From NCBI GenBank assembly GCA_944380515.1, contig CALWHT010000037.1:22690-86689 (forward strand): DNA of 64,000 bases. The letters run 5' to 3'. Positions 18,291-26,773 of the stretch are shown here, piece after piece. The stretch is from an uncultured Roseburia sp. GTDB lineage: Bacteria; Bacillota; Clostridia; Lachnospirales; Lachnospiraceae. The position numbers were made by a program, and so were the translations under genes. Below the pieces are notes generated by a model. That model ran no database searches. It was not told the origin of the DNA and was given only the letters and a program-made list of their open reading frames with translations. How positions within the stretch are numbered: the stretch's first letter is position 1; every line of letters begins with the position of its first letter.

Positions 18291-19736
18291 TTACTGAGCG
18301 TTTGCAGCAGCATATTCGCTTGCCCATCCGTCAACAAACGCGGTTACCACTGCATCCCAGTCTCCGGTACCCTGCGCATACTCAAGCAATGCGGAGCCGA
18401 CACCGTTTTTCCAATTCTCGGAAGGAATCGTGGAGAAGTTCCAGGAAACCTGTGTTTTTCCGTCTGCGATACTCTGGTTTGCATCCTCAATGAATACGTT
18501 GTCCGCTACATAGTCGCCGGTAAAGGTCATAAACGGTGTGGTAAAGCCCATCTCGTGTGCCATGGACTCACGTCCCTCGTCAGAGGTAATTACCCAGGTT
18601 AAGAAATCAAGCGTTGCCTGAATATCTTCCTCGGATGCCTGCTTGTTTACACACCAATAGTTCTCGGAACCGGTGCAGAGGCCCTGGTTTTCCTCGCCCT
18701 CTACTCCGATGTAGATCGGCATCATACCCATATCCTCAGCCGTTACCAGATAACCGTTGTCCGGGTTGGTTAAGTTGCTGTACTCCCAGGTACCGTTCTG
18801 GAAGAATACTGCTTCCTCCATACCGAACTCTGATTCTGCCTCGTCTCCGGTCTTGCTGGAGAGCACACCCGGCTCGCAGGTGGAATCGGTGATGTATAAA
18901 TCCCAAATCTGTTTGTAATTGTCAAGGTAGGTTCCCTCAATCGCATCGGTGCTTGTGATACCTTTATCCTGATACTCATAGTAGATCGGAAGGTTTGCAA
19001 GATGGGTCTTGAATCTCCAGTCGGAGGAACCGTCCATACCTGCGGAGGTAAATGCACCCAGAAGCGAATAACCGAAAGTTTCATTGATTTCATCCAGTCT
19101 TGCCTGAATGTCATCCGCTACTGCCTTTAAGGTTTCAAAATTATTGATTTCATCGATAGAGGAAATCACTGCGTTGTCCATTGTGCAGTAGTCATTTAAG
19201 ATGGATTTGTTGTAAATCAGACCATAGGTCTCAATTACGTAAGCAACACCGGAAACCTCACCAGCGCTGTTTTTCAGTGCAAAATCTTCGCTGGATAACT
19301 GCTTGCAAATCTCGGTATCCGACAAATCCAGGCAGTAATCCTCCCAATTAGCAAGTCCCACCGGACCGTTTACCTGGAACAGCGTCGGAGCTTCCTCCTT
19401 TGCCATCTCGGATTTTAAGGTCTGCTCGTATGTACCGTCCGCAGCCGTGATTACCGTTACCTCAACACCGGTCTGATCCGTATAAACCGCTGCCAGATCC
19501 TGCCATGCCTGATCCTGCTCCGGCTTAAAGTTCAAATAATATACGGAACCGCCTGACGCAGTATCTGCAGTATCCGTGGTATCCGCAGCGTCCGCTTCCG
19601 AGGAATCGGTGGCATCCGACGTAGTTCCCGCATTATCTGTCGTGCCGGAAGTCGTGTCTGCATTGCTGCCGCAGCCTGCAAATAAAGTTGCCGTCATGGC
19701 CGTTGCCAGCATTACTGATAGAACTTTTCTTTTCAT
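18291..19736 (-). CDS. Sugar ABC transporter substrate-binding lipoprotein
   Basis: A 481-residue extracellular binding protein. The lipoprotein signal ends LFAGC (lipid cysteine at 22), followed by a ~40-residue Thr/Ser/Asp-rich linker and an SBP_bac_1-type fold. Start ATG at 19736 behind AGGAGGGTG. It is the first gene of the operon SBP-MalF-MalG-LacI-MalQ. The ligand is most likely a maltodextrin because of MalQ, but the sequence alone does not prove this. Confidence 0.92.
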   Translation of the reverse strand: MKRKVLSVMLATAMTATLFAGCGSNADTTSGTTDNAGTTSDATDSSEADAADTTDTADTASGGSVYYLNFKPEQDQAWQDLAAVYTDQTGVEVTVITAADGTYEQTLKSEMAKEEAPTLFQVNGPVGLANWEDYCLDLSDTEICKQLSSEDFALKNSAGEVSGVAYVIETYGLIYNKSILNDYCTMDNAVISSIDEINNFETLKAVADDIQARLDEINETFGYSLLGAFTSAGMDGSSDWRFKTHLANLPIYYEYQDKGITSTDAIEGTYLDNYKQIWDLYITDSTCEPGVLSSKTGDEAESEFGMEEAVFFQNGTWEYSNLTNPDNGYLVTAEDMGMMPIYIGVEGEENQGLCTGSENYWCVNKQASEEDIQATLDFLTWVITSDEGRESMAHEMGFTTPFMTFTGDYVADNVFIEDANQSIADGKTQVSWNFSTIPSENWKNGVGSALLEYAQGTGDWDAVVTAFVDGWASEYAAANAQ

Positions 19737-19831
19737 AAATTACACCCTCCTGAAAAAAATTGTTTCGCGCATGGGAAAACATCGCTCTCCCGCACGCCTT
19801 TTGTTTCGGACGTTTCCGCCCTTTTTCGTTT

Positions 19832-19878
19832 GAAACGTTTCCGGTAATGTTTTCGGTAATGCTCCCGGTAACGTTTTC
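19832..19878 (-). promoter_or_regulatory. Array of LacI-like operator sites
   Basis: A perfect palindrome GAAACGTTTC (19832-19841) is followed by three head-to-tail 12-mers: GGTAATGTTTTC (19843-19854), GGTAATGCTCCC (19855-19866) and GGTAACGTTTTC (19867-19878). Two of the four units carry the central CG typical of LacI-family operators. They lie just downstream of the predicted start of transcription, where a bound repressor would block elongation. Confidence 0.65.
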
Positions 19879-19891
19879 AATCGATAGGCAG

Positions 19892-19920
19892 ATTATAAGA
19901 CAACAAAAAGAAAATGGCAA
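19892..19920 (-). promoter_or_regulatory. Promoter of the sugar ABC operon
   Basis: Minus-strand TTGCCA (19920-19915), exactly 17 bases, TATAAT (19897-19892). The -35 box is part of the upstream gene's terminator stem. Confidence 0.8.
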
Positions 19921-19937
19921 TACTCCATTGCCATTTT
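19905..19937 (-). terminator. Terminator of the DUF3169-like gene
   Basis: A 10-bp perfect stem aaaatggcaa (19911-19920 with 19928-19937, loop of 7) follows the 19982 stop and is trailed on the minus strand by CTTTTTG. Confidence 0.8.
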
Positions 19938-19981
19938 CCACATTTTATCCAATATTTCAATCCCATTTTTGTGCAATATGT

Positions 19982-20791
19982 CTACATCATTTTTCCCGAG
20001 TGTTTTGACAGGCGCATGCTCTCAATACTGTAGCTGATGCTGCTGCCCAGCCAGATAATCATAACAAACACCATCGGCAGGATTCCGAAGTCCCAGAAAA
20101 GAATCCCCAGCACGGATATCAGCCAGCATGCCACACAAAGACCATTTACCGTGATATAGGATTTATAGGCACATTTATAAATCTGGAATCTTTCCGCCTC
20201 GTCGCAGCTTTCGAGCCATTTTTTCTGAAAGCCGGTCTCGTAGACGCTGCCCTGCTTCTCCGGATTGATTTCCTTTTCAAAATTTACGATATTTTTCTGA
20301 AGAATCATCGTTACCGCCATCGCGTATATGGTACCGACGAGCAGCAATGCCAGTGTAACCATTTCATACATCTCCGGCAGTTTTTCCCAGTCTATCGCAT
20401 ACAGTCCGGCGCCCATGAAAAAGTATGACAGCAGCAAATTCACATTGCAGCCTATGATAACGATGCTTAAGGCTTCCTCAATCCGGTTGATGTCTTCCTC
20501 ATTTTCACCGTCCCAGCGCTGAAAGCTGCGGCGGCTTTTCTTCAGCACAAATCCTGCTGCCGCAAGCAGAAGCGATGAAAGCACAATGCCCGCCCACGGC
20601 GATATCACCCTCAGACACGCACGTACGGCCTCGGCCACCCCCGTCTGCCAGGTATCAGCGTCTATCCATGCCATCGTAAAGCCCACGATTCCTCCACCCA
20701 ATACGCAGGCAATCATAATCGCAATAAATTTTCCAAACGCCCGCTTATCCTCCCTGCGGTTTTCCACAGCCTTTCCTTCATTATTTCTCAT
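19982..20791 (-). CDS. DUF3169-like membrane protein
   Basis: A 269-residue protein with about six membrane helices: two early (FIAIMIACVLGGGIVGFTMAW; WAGIVLSSLLLAAAGFVL), two in mid-protein and two near the C-terminus. It matches my memory of the DUF3169 family, which is commonly paired with a small XRE regulator, as here. The start is taken as the ATG at 20791 (MRNNEGKAVEN), which overlaps the regulator's stop by 11 bases and has AGGAGG upstream. Function unknown; possibly a stress or permeability role (inference). Confidence 0.75.
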   Translation of the reverse strand: MRNNEGKAVENRREDKRAFGKFIAIMIACVLGGGIVGFTMAWIDADTWQTGVAEAVRACLRVISPWAGIVLSSLLLAAAGFVLKKSRRSFQRWDGENEEDINRIEEALSIVIIGCNVNLLLSYFFMGAGLYAIDWEKLPEMYEMVTLALLLVGTIYAMAVTMILQKNIVNFEKEINPEKQGSVYETGFQKKWLESCDEAERFQIYKCAYKSYITVNGLCVACWLISVLGILFWDFGILPMVFVMIIWLGSSISYSIESMRLSKHSGKMM

Positions 20792-20999
20792 TTTCCTCAT
20801 CCTCCTCATATTGAAATATTTCCTCCACCGGAACACCGATGACCTTTGCAATCTTAAGCGCTAATGTCACGGACGGGGAATAATCCCCTCGTTCGATCTG
20901 GCTGATGGTCTGTCTGGAGACTCCCACCAGCCGTCCCATCTCGTGCTGGTTTACCTGAAGTCCCGCCCGGTATTCTTTTAGCTTGTTATACAGCGGCAT
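20781..20999 (-). CDS. XRE-family transcriptional regulator
   Basis: A 72-residue, single-domain helix-turn-helix protein (LGVSRQTI-type recognition: RLVGVSRQTISQIERGDYSPS). The acidic tail FQYEEDEENEK is typical of small XRE proteins that accompany a membrane protein. Start ATG at 20999 behind GAAGGAGGG. Its promoter is overlapped by three copies of an 18-bp palindrome, so it very likely represses itself and the membrane gene. Confidence 0.92.
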   Translation of the reverse strand: MPLYNKLKEYRAGLQVNQHEMGRLVGVSRQTISQIERGDYSPSVTLALKIAKVIGVPVEEIFQYEEDEENEK

Positions 21000-21019
21000 A
21001 TTTCTCCCTCCTTCTTATT

Positions 21020-21104
21020 TGACAACTTTCCTTGTCATTTCTTGAACTCATTATAGCAATGACAACTTTCCTTGTCAATAACTTTTTGACAATTTTTCTT
21101 GTCA
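21020..21104 (-). promoter_or_regulatory. XRE promoter with three palindromic operators
   Basis: Three 18-bp palindromes of the form TGACAA-6-TTGTCA lie at 21020-21037, 21060-21077 (both identical, spacer ctttcc) and 21087-21104 (spacer tttttc). A perfect consensus promoter on the minus strand, TTGACA (21078-21073), 17 bases, TATAAT (21055-21050), is overlapped by the middle copy. One copy lies upstream of the -35 and one downstream of the start. Confidence 0.88.
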
Positions 21105-21200
21105 TTTTCTTTCCGGATTCCGGTTGTAAAACCGTTTCGAACATGTTAAGATTTTTTTAGAAAAATATGCTGCTGCTAAGAATAGGAGTGTGTATTACAT

Positions 21201-22460
21201 ATGAAGGAAATCATCAGGCACAAGCTGCTGCACAATCTCAACCGCCTCAAAACCTCTGTGAAATGGGTTATTTTTGCAATCATTTCCGGCATTCTCGTCG
21301 GAGGCGCGGGCACGCTGTTTTATTTTAGCCTAACGGTCGTAACCTTAATCCGCCAGAAGTATCCATGGCTGATTTTTCTCCTCCCGGTGGGCGGCCTTAT
21401 CATCGTCGCCTGCTACCGGCTTTTACACGATGAAAAGGATTCCGGCACCAACCTGGTCATTTCCGCCATTCACTCTGACGATAAGCTGCCGCTGCGCATG
21501 GCTCCGCTCATTTTTCTCTCCACTCTGCTGACCCACCTCTTCGGCGGCTCGGCAGGGCGCGAGGGCGCTGCCTTACAGCTTGGAGGCAGCATCGGCAACG
21601 GACTGGGCAGGCTGTTCCGCTTTGACGACAAAGACAAGCATATTATGATTATGTGCGGCATGAGCGCTGCTTTCTGCGCATTGTTCGGCACACCGATGGC
21701 GGCGGCCATTTTTTCCATGGAGGTCGTCAGCGTCGGCATCATGTACTATGCCGCTTTAGTTCCCTGCGTCATTTCCTCTCTGGTTGCACACGGAATCGCT
21801 TCGTATTTCGGGGTTGTCCCCGAGCTGTTTTTGCTTGGCTCCATCCCGGACTTTGATATTTCATCGGCGTTCACCGTCTCGGTTCTCACCGTTTTGTGTG
21901 CGGGATTGAGTATTCTGTTCTGCGTGCTTCTTCACCAGTCGGAGGCTCTCTTTAAAAAGCTGTTTCAAAACCCGTATCTGCGAATTTTTGTCGGCGGCTG
22001 CATCGTCATCCTGCTGACGCTGCTGGTGGGGAACCAGGACTATAACGGTGCGGGCATTCCGGTGATTTCACAGTGTATCGACGGCTCCGTTCGGCCGGAA
22101 GCGTTTTTGCTGAAAATGATTTTTACCGCCGTCACCATCGGCGCCGGCTATAAGGGCGGAGAAATTGTCCCCTCTCTTTTTACGGGTGCGGCATTCGGCT
22201 GCCTGTTCGGCAATCTGACCGGCTTTTCGCCGTCACTGTGCGCAGCGGTCGGAATGACCTCCTTATTCTGCGGCGTCACGAATTGCCCGATTACCTCGCT
22301 GCTTTTAAGCTTTGAGCTGTTCGGCTACGACGGCATGCCCTATTTCCTTCTGGCAGCCGCTTTCAGCTATATGCTTTCGGGCTATTTCGGGCTCTACCAC
22401 AGCCAGAAAATCATATATTCCAAATATAAAACAAATTATATCAATAAAAAAACGCAGTAA
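21201..22460 (+). CDS. CLC-family anion transporter, probably the fluoride/proton antiporter clade
   Basis: A 419-residue CLC protein with ten or more helices. The gating glutamate is in THLFGGSAGREGAALQ. The first anion-site loop, GSGIP in chloride types, reads here DSGTNLVISAIH, and the later block is GAGYKGGEIVPSLFTGAA; this pattern recalls the CLC-F (fluoride) clade. No fluoride riboswitch was found in front of it. Start ATG at 21201 behind AGGAG. It is one of few plus-strand genes, divergent from the XRE regulator. Chloride specificity cannot be excluded. Confidence 0.85.
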   Translation: MKEIIRHKLLHNLNRLKTSVKWVIFAIISGILVGGAGTLFYFSLTVVTLIRQKYPWLIFLLPVGGLIIVACYRLLHDEKDSGTNLVISAIHSDDKLPLRMAPLIFLSTLLTHLFGGSAGREGAALQLGGSIGNGLGRLFRFDDKDKHIMIMCGMSAAFCALFGTPMAAAIFSMEVVSVGIMYYAALVPCVISSLVAHGIASYFGVVPELFLLGSIPDFDISSAFTVSVLTVLCAGLSILFCVLLHQSEALFKKLFQNPYLRIFVGGCIVILLTLLVGNQDYNGAGIPVISQCIDGSVRPEAFLLKMIFTAVTIGAGYKGGEIVPSLFTGAAFGCLFGNLTGFSPSLCAAVGMTSLFCGVTNCPITSLLLSFELFGYDGMPYFLLAAAFSYMLSGYFGLYHSQKIIYSKYKTNYINKKTQ

Positions 22461-22506
22461 AACACATTATTACCTTTTCTTTTTGGCAATCGATTCGGCC
22501 TGCCGT

Positions 22507-22926
22507 TCAAAGTTGCGCAATTTCCGCGGCCTCCTGTTTCCACTGCTCATAGCTGCACAGTCCCTGCCGGTACCACCGGCAGTTCCCGCAGCTTTCAAGA
22601 AACACCGCAGCATCCAGTAACTCCAGGGCACGGCTCAGCAGCTTCCGATAAGTGTAGCTTTCGCCCTCCGAAAGCGCAAACCGCTGTAAAAGGCTTTTGT
22701 CCTTATCTTTGACGCTGTTGCCGTCCTGAACGCAGCCGTCGTCCGCAGTTTTGTTGGGACAGCGGGCGCAGATATCATCGGTATCCGTCACCAGCAACAG
22801 CAGTTCATCAGGGTGCACCCGCAGGGCGTTTGTCTGCTCCGTCATATTTTCACAAAACGCGCCGCTGTACCCCTCTCCGCGATAAAGCACCGTACATAAA
22901 ATATGATGTACACGAAATCGTTTCAT
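22507..22926 (-). CDS. DUF1284-type cysteine-rich protein
   Basis: A 139-residue protein with cysteines at CARCPNKTADDGC and SCGNCRWYRQGLCSYEQW, which suggest a metal or Fe-S site. The opening RVHHILCTVLYRGEGYSGAFCENM is the DUF1284 signature. It starts 3 bases after the bioY stop with GGGGAG before its ATG, so it is co-transcribed with bioY. Role unknown; a link to biotin is only positional. Confidence 0.75.
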   Translation of the reverse strand: MKRFRVHHILCTVLYRGEGYSGAFCENMTEQTNALRVHPDELLLLVTDTDDICARCPNKTADDGCVQDGNSVKDKDKSLLQRFALSEGESYTYRKLLSRALELLDAAVFLESCGNCRWYRQGLCSYEQWKQEAAEIAQL

Positions 22927-22929
22927 CTG

Positions 22930-23499
22930 CTATCTCCCCTCAAAGGACTGCCTCTTTATCGGCTCCGGCAGCAATTTTCCCGCACGCAGCGCCCTGCGCA
23001 CCGCCGCTCCCACAGCACAGGCACACGCAACGGAAATCACATCCTTCGCCAGATATGGCAGCGACACCGCCGCAAGAGACGCCGCCAGTCCCAAATCCGC
23101 AAGCAATCCGTACCAAAGTGCGCCGAGCAGATGGCAGACGGCAAGTCCCGCCATGCCGCAGACACCTCTTAAAATCATATTTTTCCAGCGCAGCCCCATT
23201 CCGCAGAATGCGGTTAAAAACAGAAAGCCCCAGAGGAAACCGCCTGTGTAGCCAAACAGTACGCCGGGCCCCGCACTCATGCCGGCGAAAATCGGGATTC
23301 CCGCCGTTCCAAGCACAAGATACAGCGCCGTGGCAGCCAGCCCCAGCTTCCAGCCCAGGACAAAACCGCACAGCGCCATGGCAAAGGTTTGCAGAGTAAC
23401 CGGAACCCCGGTCGGCATCGGAACCGTAATGATGGATAATATGCCGAGCACAGCCGTAAACATTCCGACTGCCGCAATCGTTTTGGTTGATAATTTCAT
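22930..23499 (-). CDS. bioY: Biotin ECF transporter, substrate-binding component BioY
   Basis: A 189-residue membrane protein with six helices. The family blocks IITVPMPTGVPVTLQTFAMALCGFVLGWKLG and AGIPIFAGMSAGPGVLFGYTGGFLWGF contain the biotin pocket. It binds biotin and docks onto a shared ECF energy module encoded elsewhere. The start at 23499 (MKLSTKTIAA) follows GAGGAG; an upstream in-frame start has no ribosome site. A near-perfect BirA box precedes it, so biotin should shut it off. Confidence 0.94.
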   Translation of the reverse strand: MKLSTKTIAAVGMFTAVLGILSIITVPMPTGVPVTLQTFAMALCGFVLGWKLGLAATALYLVLGTAGIPIFAGMSAGPGVLFGYTGGFLWGFLFLTAFCGMGLRWKNMILRGVCGMAGLAVCHLLGALWYGLLADLGLAASLAAVSLPYLAKDVISVACACAVGAAVRRALRAGKLLPEPIKRQSFEGR

Positions 23500-23586
23500 T
23501 TGTCGCTCCTCTTTTCCGCGGAAACTGTCCCGCCGTTTTATCCGATGATGCACCATTTACCGTTATGGTAATACGAGGAACCCCGA

Positions 23587-23618
23587 TTGTCAACCTTTAT
23601 TTTTTATCAGGTTTACAA
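23587..23618 (-). promoter_or_regulatory. BirA box controlling bioY
   Basis: On the minus strand the site reads TTGTAAACC, 14 bases, GGTTGACAA, one base off the published BirA operator (TTGTAAACC-N14/15-GGTTTACAA). It abuts the ansA stop codon. A TTGACA within it (23593-23588) may be the bioY -35, with a weak TACCAT -10 at 23570-23565. Confidence 0.88.
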
Positions 23619-24638
23619 TTAGACATTTCTGTTTTTTCCGAAAATCAGGTCGTAATTAATATTCCGGTAAAAAATATCGGAATAATCCCCGTCCGGGGGT
23701 TTACAGTTTCCGAGCATCCACATGGCTTTGGCAATGACGGATTCCAGAGTCATGTCGTAGGACTCCAAAAAGCGGCAGTACTTTTTCATGTCGTGCCCGA
23801 CCTCATAGACTGTCATATCGCTGCCCTCATGCGCCACCTGGGTCGCCATGATCACAAGTCTGCTGGGATATTCCCGGCACAGGCGGTAAAATTCACCGGA
23901 AAGCGACTTCGGAATCCCGCCGACGCCGAAGCTCTCGACAATGATGCAGTCATATTCCTCAAAAATCACAGTAAGAATATGCGGTGCAATACCGGGCGTC
24001 AGCTTTAAAAGAAAAACCTTTTCATCCAAATCCTCATAAAATTTCACCTTTTCCCGATACGGCTGCATGGGAATATAGCGCATGATATTGCCGTCCTGTA
24101 TCACGGCAAGGCAGGGAAAATCGATGCTGGAAAACGCGTTGTAGCTTTTGGAGCGTACCTTTTTGGCGCGGGTTCCGGCGATCACCTTTCCGTCAAACAC
24201 AATCTGTACCCCCTGTGACTGTGCGTCGGCGGCATAAAGAAAGCTGTCCGCCAGGTTCGATTTTGCATCCGTGATTTCCAGATCGATCGGTTTCTGCGCC
24301 CCCGTAATGACAATCGGCTTCGGGGAATTCTGGATCATGTAAGACAGTGCCGCAGCGGTATATGCCATCGTATCCGTACCGTGCGCGATCACAAAACCGT
24401 CGTAGTCTTCGTAGTGCTCCCGGATAGCGCGGACAATTTTCTTCCAATGACGCGGCTCCATATTCGAGCTGTCCAGGTTCAGCACCGAAACTGCGTCCAC
24501 CACACAAAATTCCCTCACCTGCGGGATATATTCCAGAAGCTCCTCCGGCGCGATCTGAGGCTTTAACCCGTTTTCGGACTTTTTGGAAGCAATGGTTCCT
24601 CCGGTTGCAAGCAGCAAAATTTTCTTTTTCTGTGTCAT
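23619..24638 (-). CDS. ansA: L-asparaginase, type I (cytoplasmic)
   Basis: A 339-residue asparaginase that hydrolyses asparagine to aspartate and ammonia. Catalytic motifs: LLATGGTIAS near the N-terminus (nucleophile Thr) and VIAHGTDTMAYTAAALS (second triad). There is no signal peptide, which indicates the cytoplasmic type. The start at 24638 (MTQKKKILLL) has GGAG six bases before it; an ATG four codons earlier is too close to the same site. It begins 16 bases after ltaE and is probably co-transcribed with it. Confidence 0.93.
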   Translation of the reverse strand: MTQKKKILLLATGGTIASKKSENGLKPQIAPEELLEYIPQVREFCVVDAVSVLNLDSSNMEPRHWKKIVRAIREHYEDYDGFVIAHGTDTMAYTAAALSYMIQNSPKPIVITGAQKPIDLEITDAKSNLADSFLYAADAQSQGVQIVFDGKVIAGTRAKKVRSKSYNAFSSIDFPCLAVIQDGNIMRYIPMQPYREKVKFYEDLDEKVFLLKLTPGIAPHILTVIFEEYDCIIVESFGVGGIPKSLSGEFYRLCREYPSRLVIMATQVAHEGSDMTVYEVGHDMKKYCRFLESYDMTLESVIAKAMWMLGNCKPPDGDYSDIFYRNINYDLIFGKNRNV

Positions 24639-24654
24639 AACGTTCTCCATTCTC

Positions 24655-25692
24655 CTATTGCAGCGCCCGGATATCGTTTAACAAGGCATTTACATGCTCC
24701 TCTTTCGTGGCCCAGCAGGTGCAGAAACGTACCGCACTGTGCGTTTCATCCACCCTGGCCTGATAGGAAAACGTATAATTTTCTTTTAATTTTTCCAGCA
24801 TTGCGTCGGGCAGAATCGGAAACTGCTGGTTTGTCGGGGAATCCACATAAAAACTTACTCCTGTTTTTGTTAATTCATCCTTTAGTTTTTCTGCCAGTCG
24901 TGCAGCATGCGCGGAAATTTCAAAATAACGGTTTTCCTGAAACAACGTCTCAAACTGGATGCCGAGCAGCCTGCCTTTCGCAAGCATACCTCCCCTCTGC
25001 TTGATATGGTAACGGAAATCCGTCTTAAGCTCCGGGTTTGTAATGACAACCGCCTCACCGAACAGCGCGCCGACCTTTGTTCCCCCAATATAAAATACAT
25101 CCGTATTGCGCGCAATGTCAGGCAGGGACATATCATTTTCACGGCAGGCAAGCCCATAGCCAAGACGCGCCCCGTCCAAAAAGAGATAGAGCCCCTTTTC
25201 CCTGCATACACGGTAAAGTTTTTCAAGCTCTCCCTTTTTGTAGATGGTTCCAAGCTCAGTCGGGTTGGAAATATATACCATTTTCGGCTGAACCGTATGC
25301 TCAAAGCTTTCGTCGGCGTAATGGGCGTCCACACAGGCTGCCACCTGCTCCGCCGTAAGCTTTCCGTCCAGCGACGGAAGCGCCAGGCATTTATGGCCGC
25401 AGGCTTCCAGCGCCCCCGTCTCATGCACGTTGATGTGCCCCGTCGCCGCGGTGAGTACCCCCTGATGGTGCTTCAGAGCCGAAGCGATGACCGTCACGTT
25501 GGTCTGCGTACCGCCCACCAGAAAATGAACGGCTGCCTCCGGCGCACCGCAGGCCTCCTTTATCAGCTTTGCCGCCCCCGCACAATAGCCATCCTCCCCG
25601 TAGCCGGGCGTCTGTTCCATATTGGTTTCCGCAAGCCTTTCTAAGATGGCCGGATGACAGCCTTCTGTATAATCGCTGTTAAAATATATCAT
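24655..25692 (-). CDS. ltaE: Low-specificity L-threonine aldolase
   Basis: A 345-residue PLP enzyme of fold type I that splits threonine to glycine and acetaldehyde. The lysine that binds PLP is in FYIGGTKVGALFGEAV; the aspartate contacting the pyridine ring is in LFLDGARLGYGLA; GGTQTNVTV near residue 60 binds phosphate. Start ATG at 25692 behind GGAGGAAAG. It lies 55 bases after trpD with no terminator in between, so it may be read from the trp transcript. A related beta-eliminating function is possible. Confidence 0.9.
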   Translation of the reverse strand: MIYFNSDYTEGCHPAILERLAETNMEQTPGYGEDGYCAGAAKLIKEACGAPEAAVHFLVGGTQTNVTVIASALKHHQGVLTAATGHINVHETGALEACGHKCLALPSLDGKLTAEQVAACVDAHYADESFEHTVQPKMVYISNPTELGTIYKKGELEKLYRVCREKGLYLFLDGARLGYGLACRENDMSLPDIARNTDVFYIGGTKVGALFGEAVVITNPELKTDFRYHIKQRGGMLAKGRLLGIQFETLFQENRYFEISAHAARLAEKLKDELTKTGVSFYVDSPTNQQFPILPDAMLEKLKENYTFSYQARVDETHSAVRFCTCWATKEEHVNALLNDIRALQ

Positions 25693-25747
25693 ATTTCACT
25701 CTTTCCTCCATTCCGGAGCGTTTTACGCGACGGGCGACCCACCCCTT

Positions 25748-26758
25748 TTACTGATTAGATGCTGCTACCAGCTGCTGCAGCTTATTCATCGCCGCTCCGG
25801 CGTCAATCGTCTCCGCCGCTAATTTTACACCAGCCTCTATGGATTCCGCAACCCCTCCGATGTAAAGTACCGCGCCCGCATTCAGCAGCACGACATCGCG
25901 CTTTGCGCCGCGCTCCTTCCCGCTTAAAATGCGTCTGGTGATTTCCGCATTGCAGACTCCGTCTCCCCCGCGCAATTCCTCTAACGGCGCCCTGCCAAGG
26001 CCGAACTGCTCCGGCGTCACCTCAAAGGTCGTCACCTCCGTGCCGTTGATTTCGGAAACCGTGGTCGGACCGCTTAAGGTAAATTCATCCATATTGTCAC
26101 AGCCGCTGACGACAAACCCGCGCTCGACACCCAGCCGGCTCATCACCTTTGCCATTTTCTCCGTCAAAGCGGGACTGTACACTCCGACAACCATTCGTTT
26201 TGCCCGGGAAGGATTTGCAAGCGGGCCTAAAATATTAAAGACCGTGCGGATTCCCATTTCTGTCCTCGCCTGCCCCACATACCACATGGACTGATTGAAG
26301 CGCTGCGCAAACATAAAACCGATCCCGATGGTTTCCACACACCGCTGCACCTGCGAAGGCTCCGCCATAATATTTACACCGAGCGCTTCTAAGACATCCC
26401 CCGCGCCCGACTTGGATGATATGGAGCGGTTGCCGTGCTTTGCCACCGGAAGCCTCGCCGCCGCCACCACAAAAGCGGCCGTCGTGGAAATATTAAAGGT
26501 ATAGGTGCAGTCACCGCCGGTTCCGACAAAATCCACATACTGCGGAACATCCGGCGCTATCGTCTCCGCCTTGTCGCGCAGGACAGATGCCAGCCCCACC
26601 AATTCCTCGAGTGTCTCCCCTTTCATGCGCATGGCAGTCAGAAACGACGCAATCTGCGCCTGGCTCGCCTCTCCCTCAAGCATGATTCCCATCGCCGACC
26701 TTGCTTCTTCCTCCGTCAGATTTTTTCCGTCTGCCGCCTTGGTGATATATTCTTTCAT
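25748..26758 (-). CDS. trpD: Anthranilate phosphoribosyltransferase
   Basis: A 336-residue enzyme joining anthranilate to PRPP, step 2 of tryptophan synthesis. The PRPP loop is VGTGGDCTYTFNIST, and KHGNRSISSKSGAGDVLEALG is the family block. It is the last trp gene here, behind trpA, instead of following trpG as in most clostridial operons. Start ATG at 26758, 15 bases after the trpA stop. Confidence 0.97.
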   Translation of the reverse strand: MKEYITKAADGKNLTEEEARSAMGIMLEGEASQAQIASFLTAMRMKGETLEELVGLASVLRDKAETIAPDVPQYVDFVGTGGDCTYTFNISTTAAFVVAAARLPVAKHGNRSISSKSGAGDVLEALGVNIMAEPSQVQRCVETIGIGFMFAQRFNQSMWYVGQARTEMGIRTVFNILGPLANPSRAKRMVVGVYSPALTEKMAKVMSRLGVERGFVVSGCDNMDEFTLSGPTTVSEINGTEVTTFEVTPEQFGLGRAPLEELRGGDGVCNAEITRRILSGKERGAKRDVVLLNAGAVLYIGGVAESIEAGVKLAAETIDAGAAMNKLQQLVAASNQ

Positions 26759-26773
26759 ACTTTCCCTCCTTAT

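Noticed and set aside
21105-21200. Fluoride riboswitch before the CLC gene
   Set aside because: The conserved fluoride-riboswitch core segments are absent from the upstream gap.
24907-25644. 245-codon open frame antisense to ltaE
   Set aside because: Composition and position show it to be a mirror of the aldolase gene.
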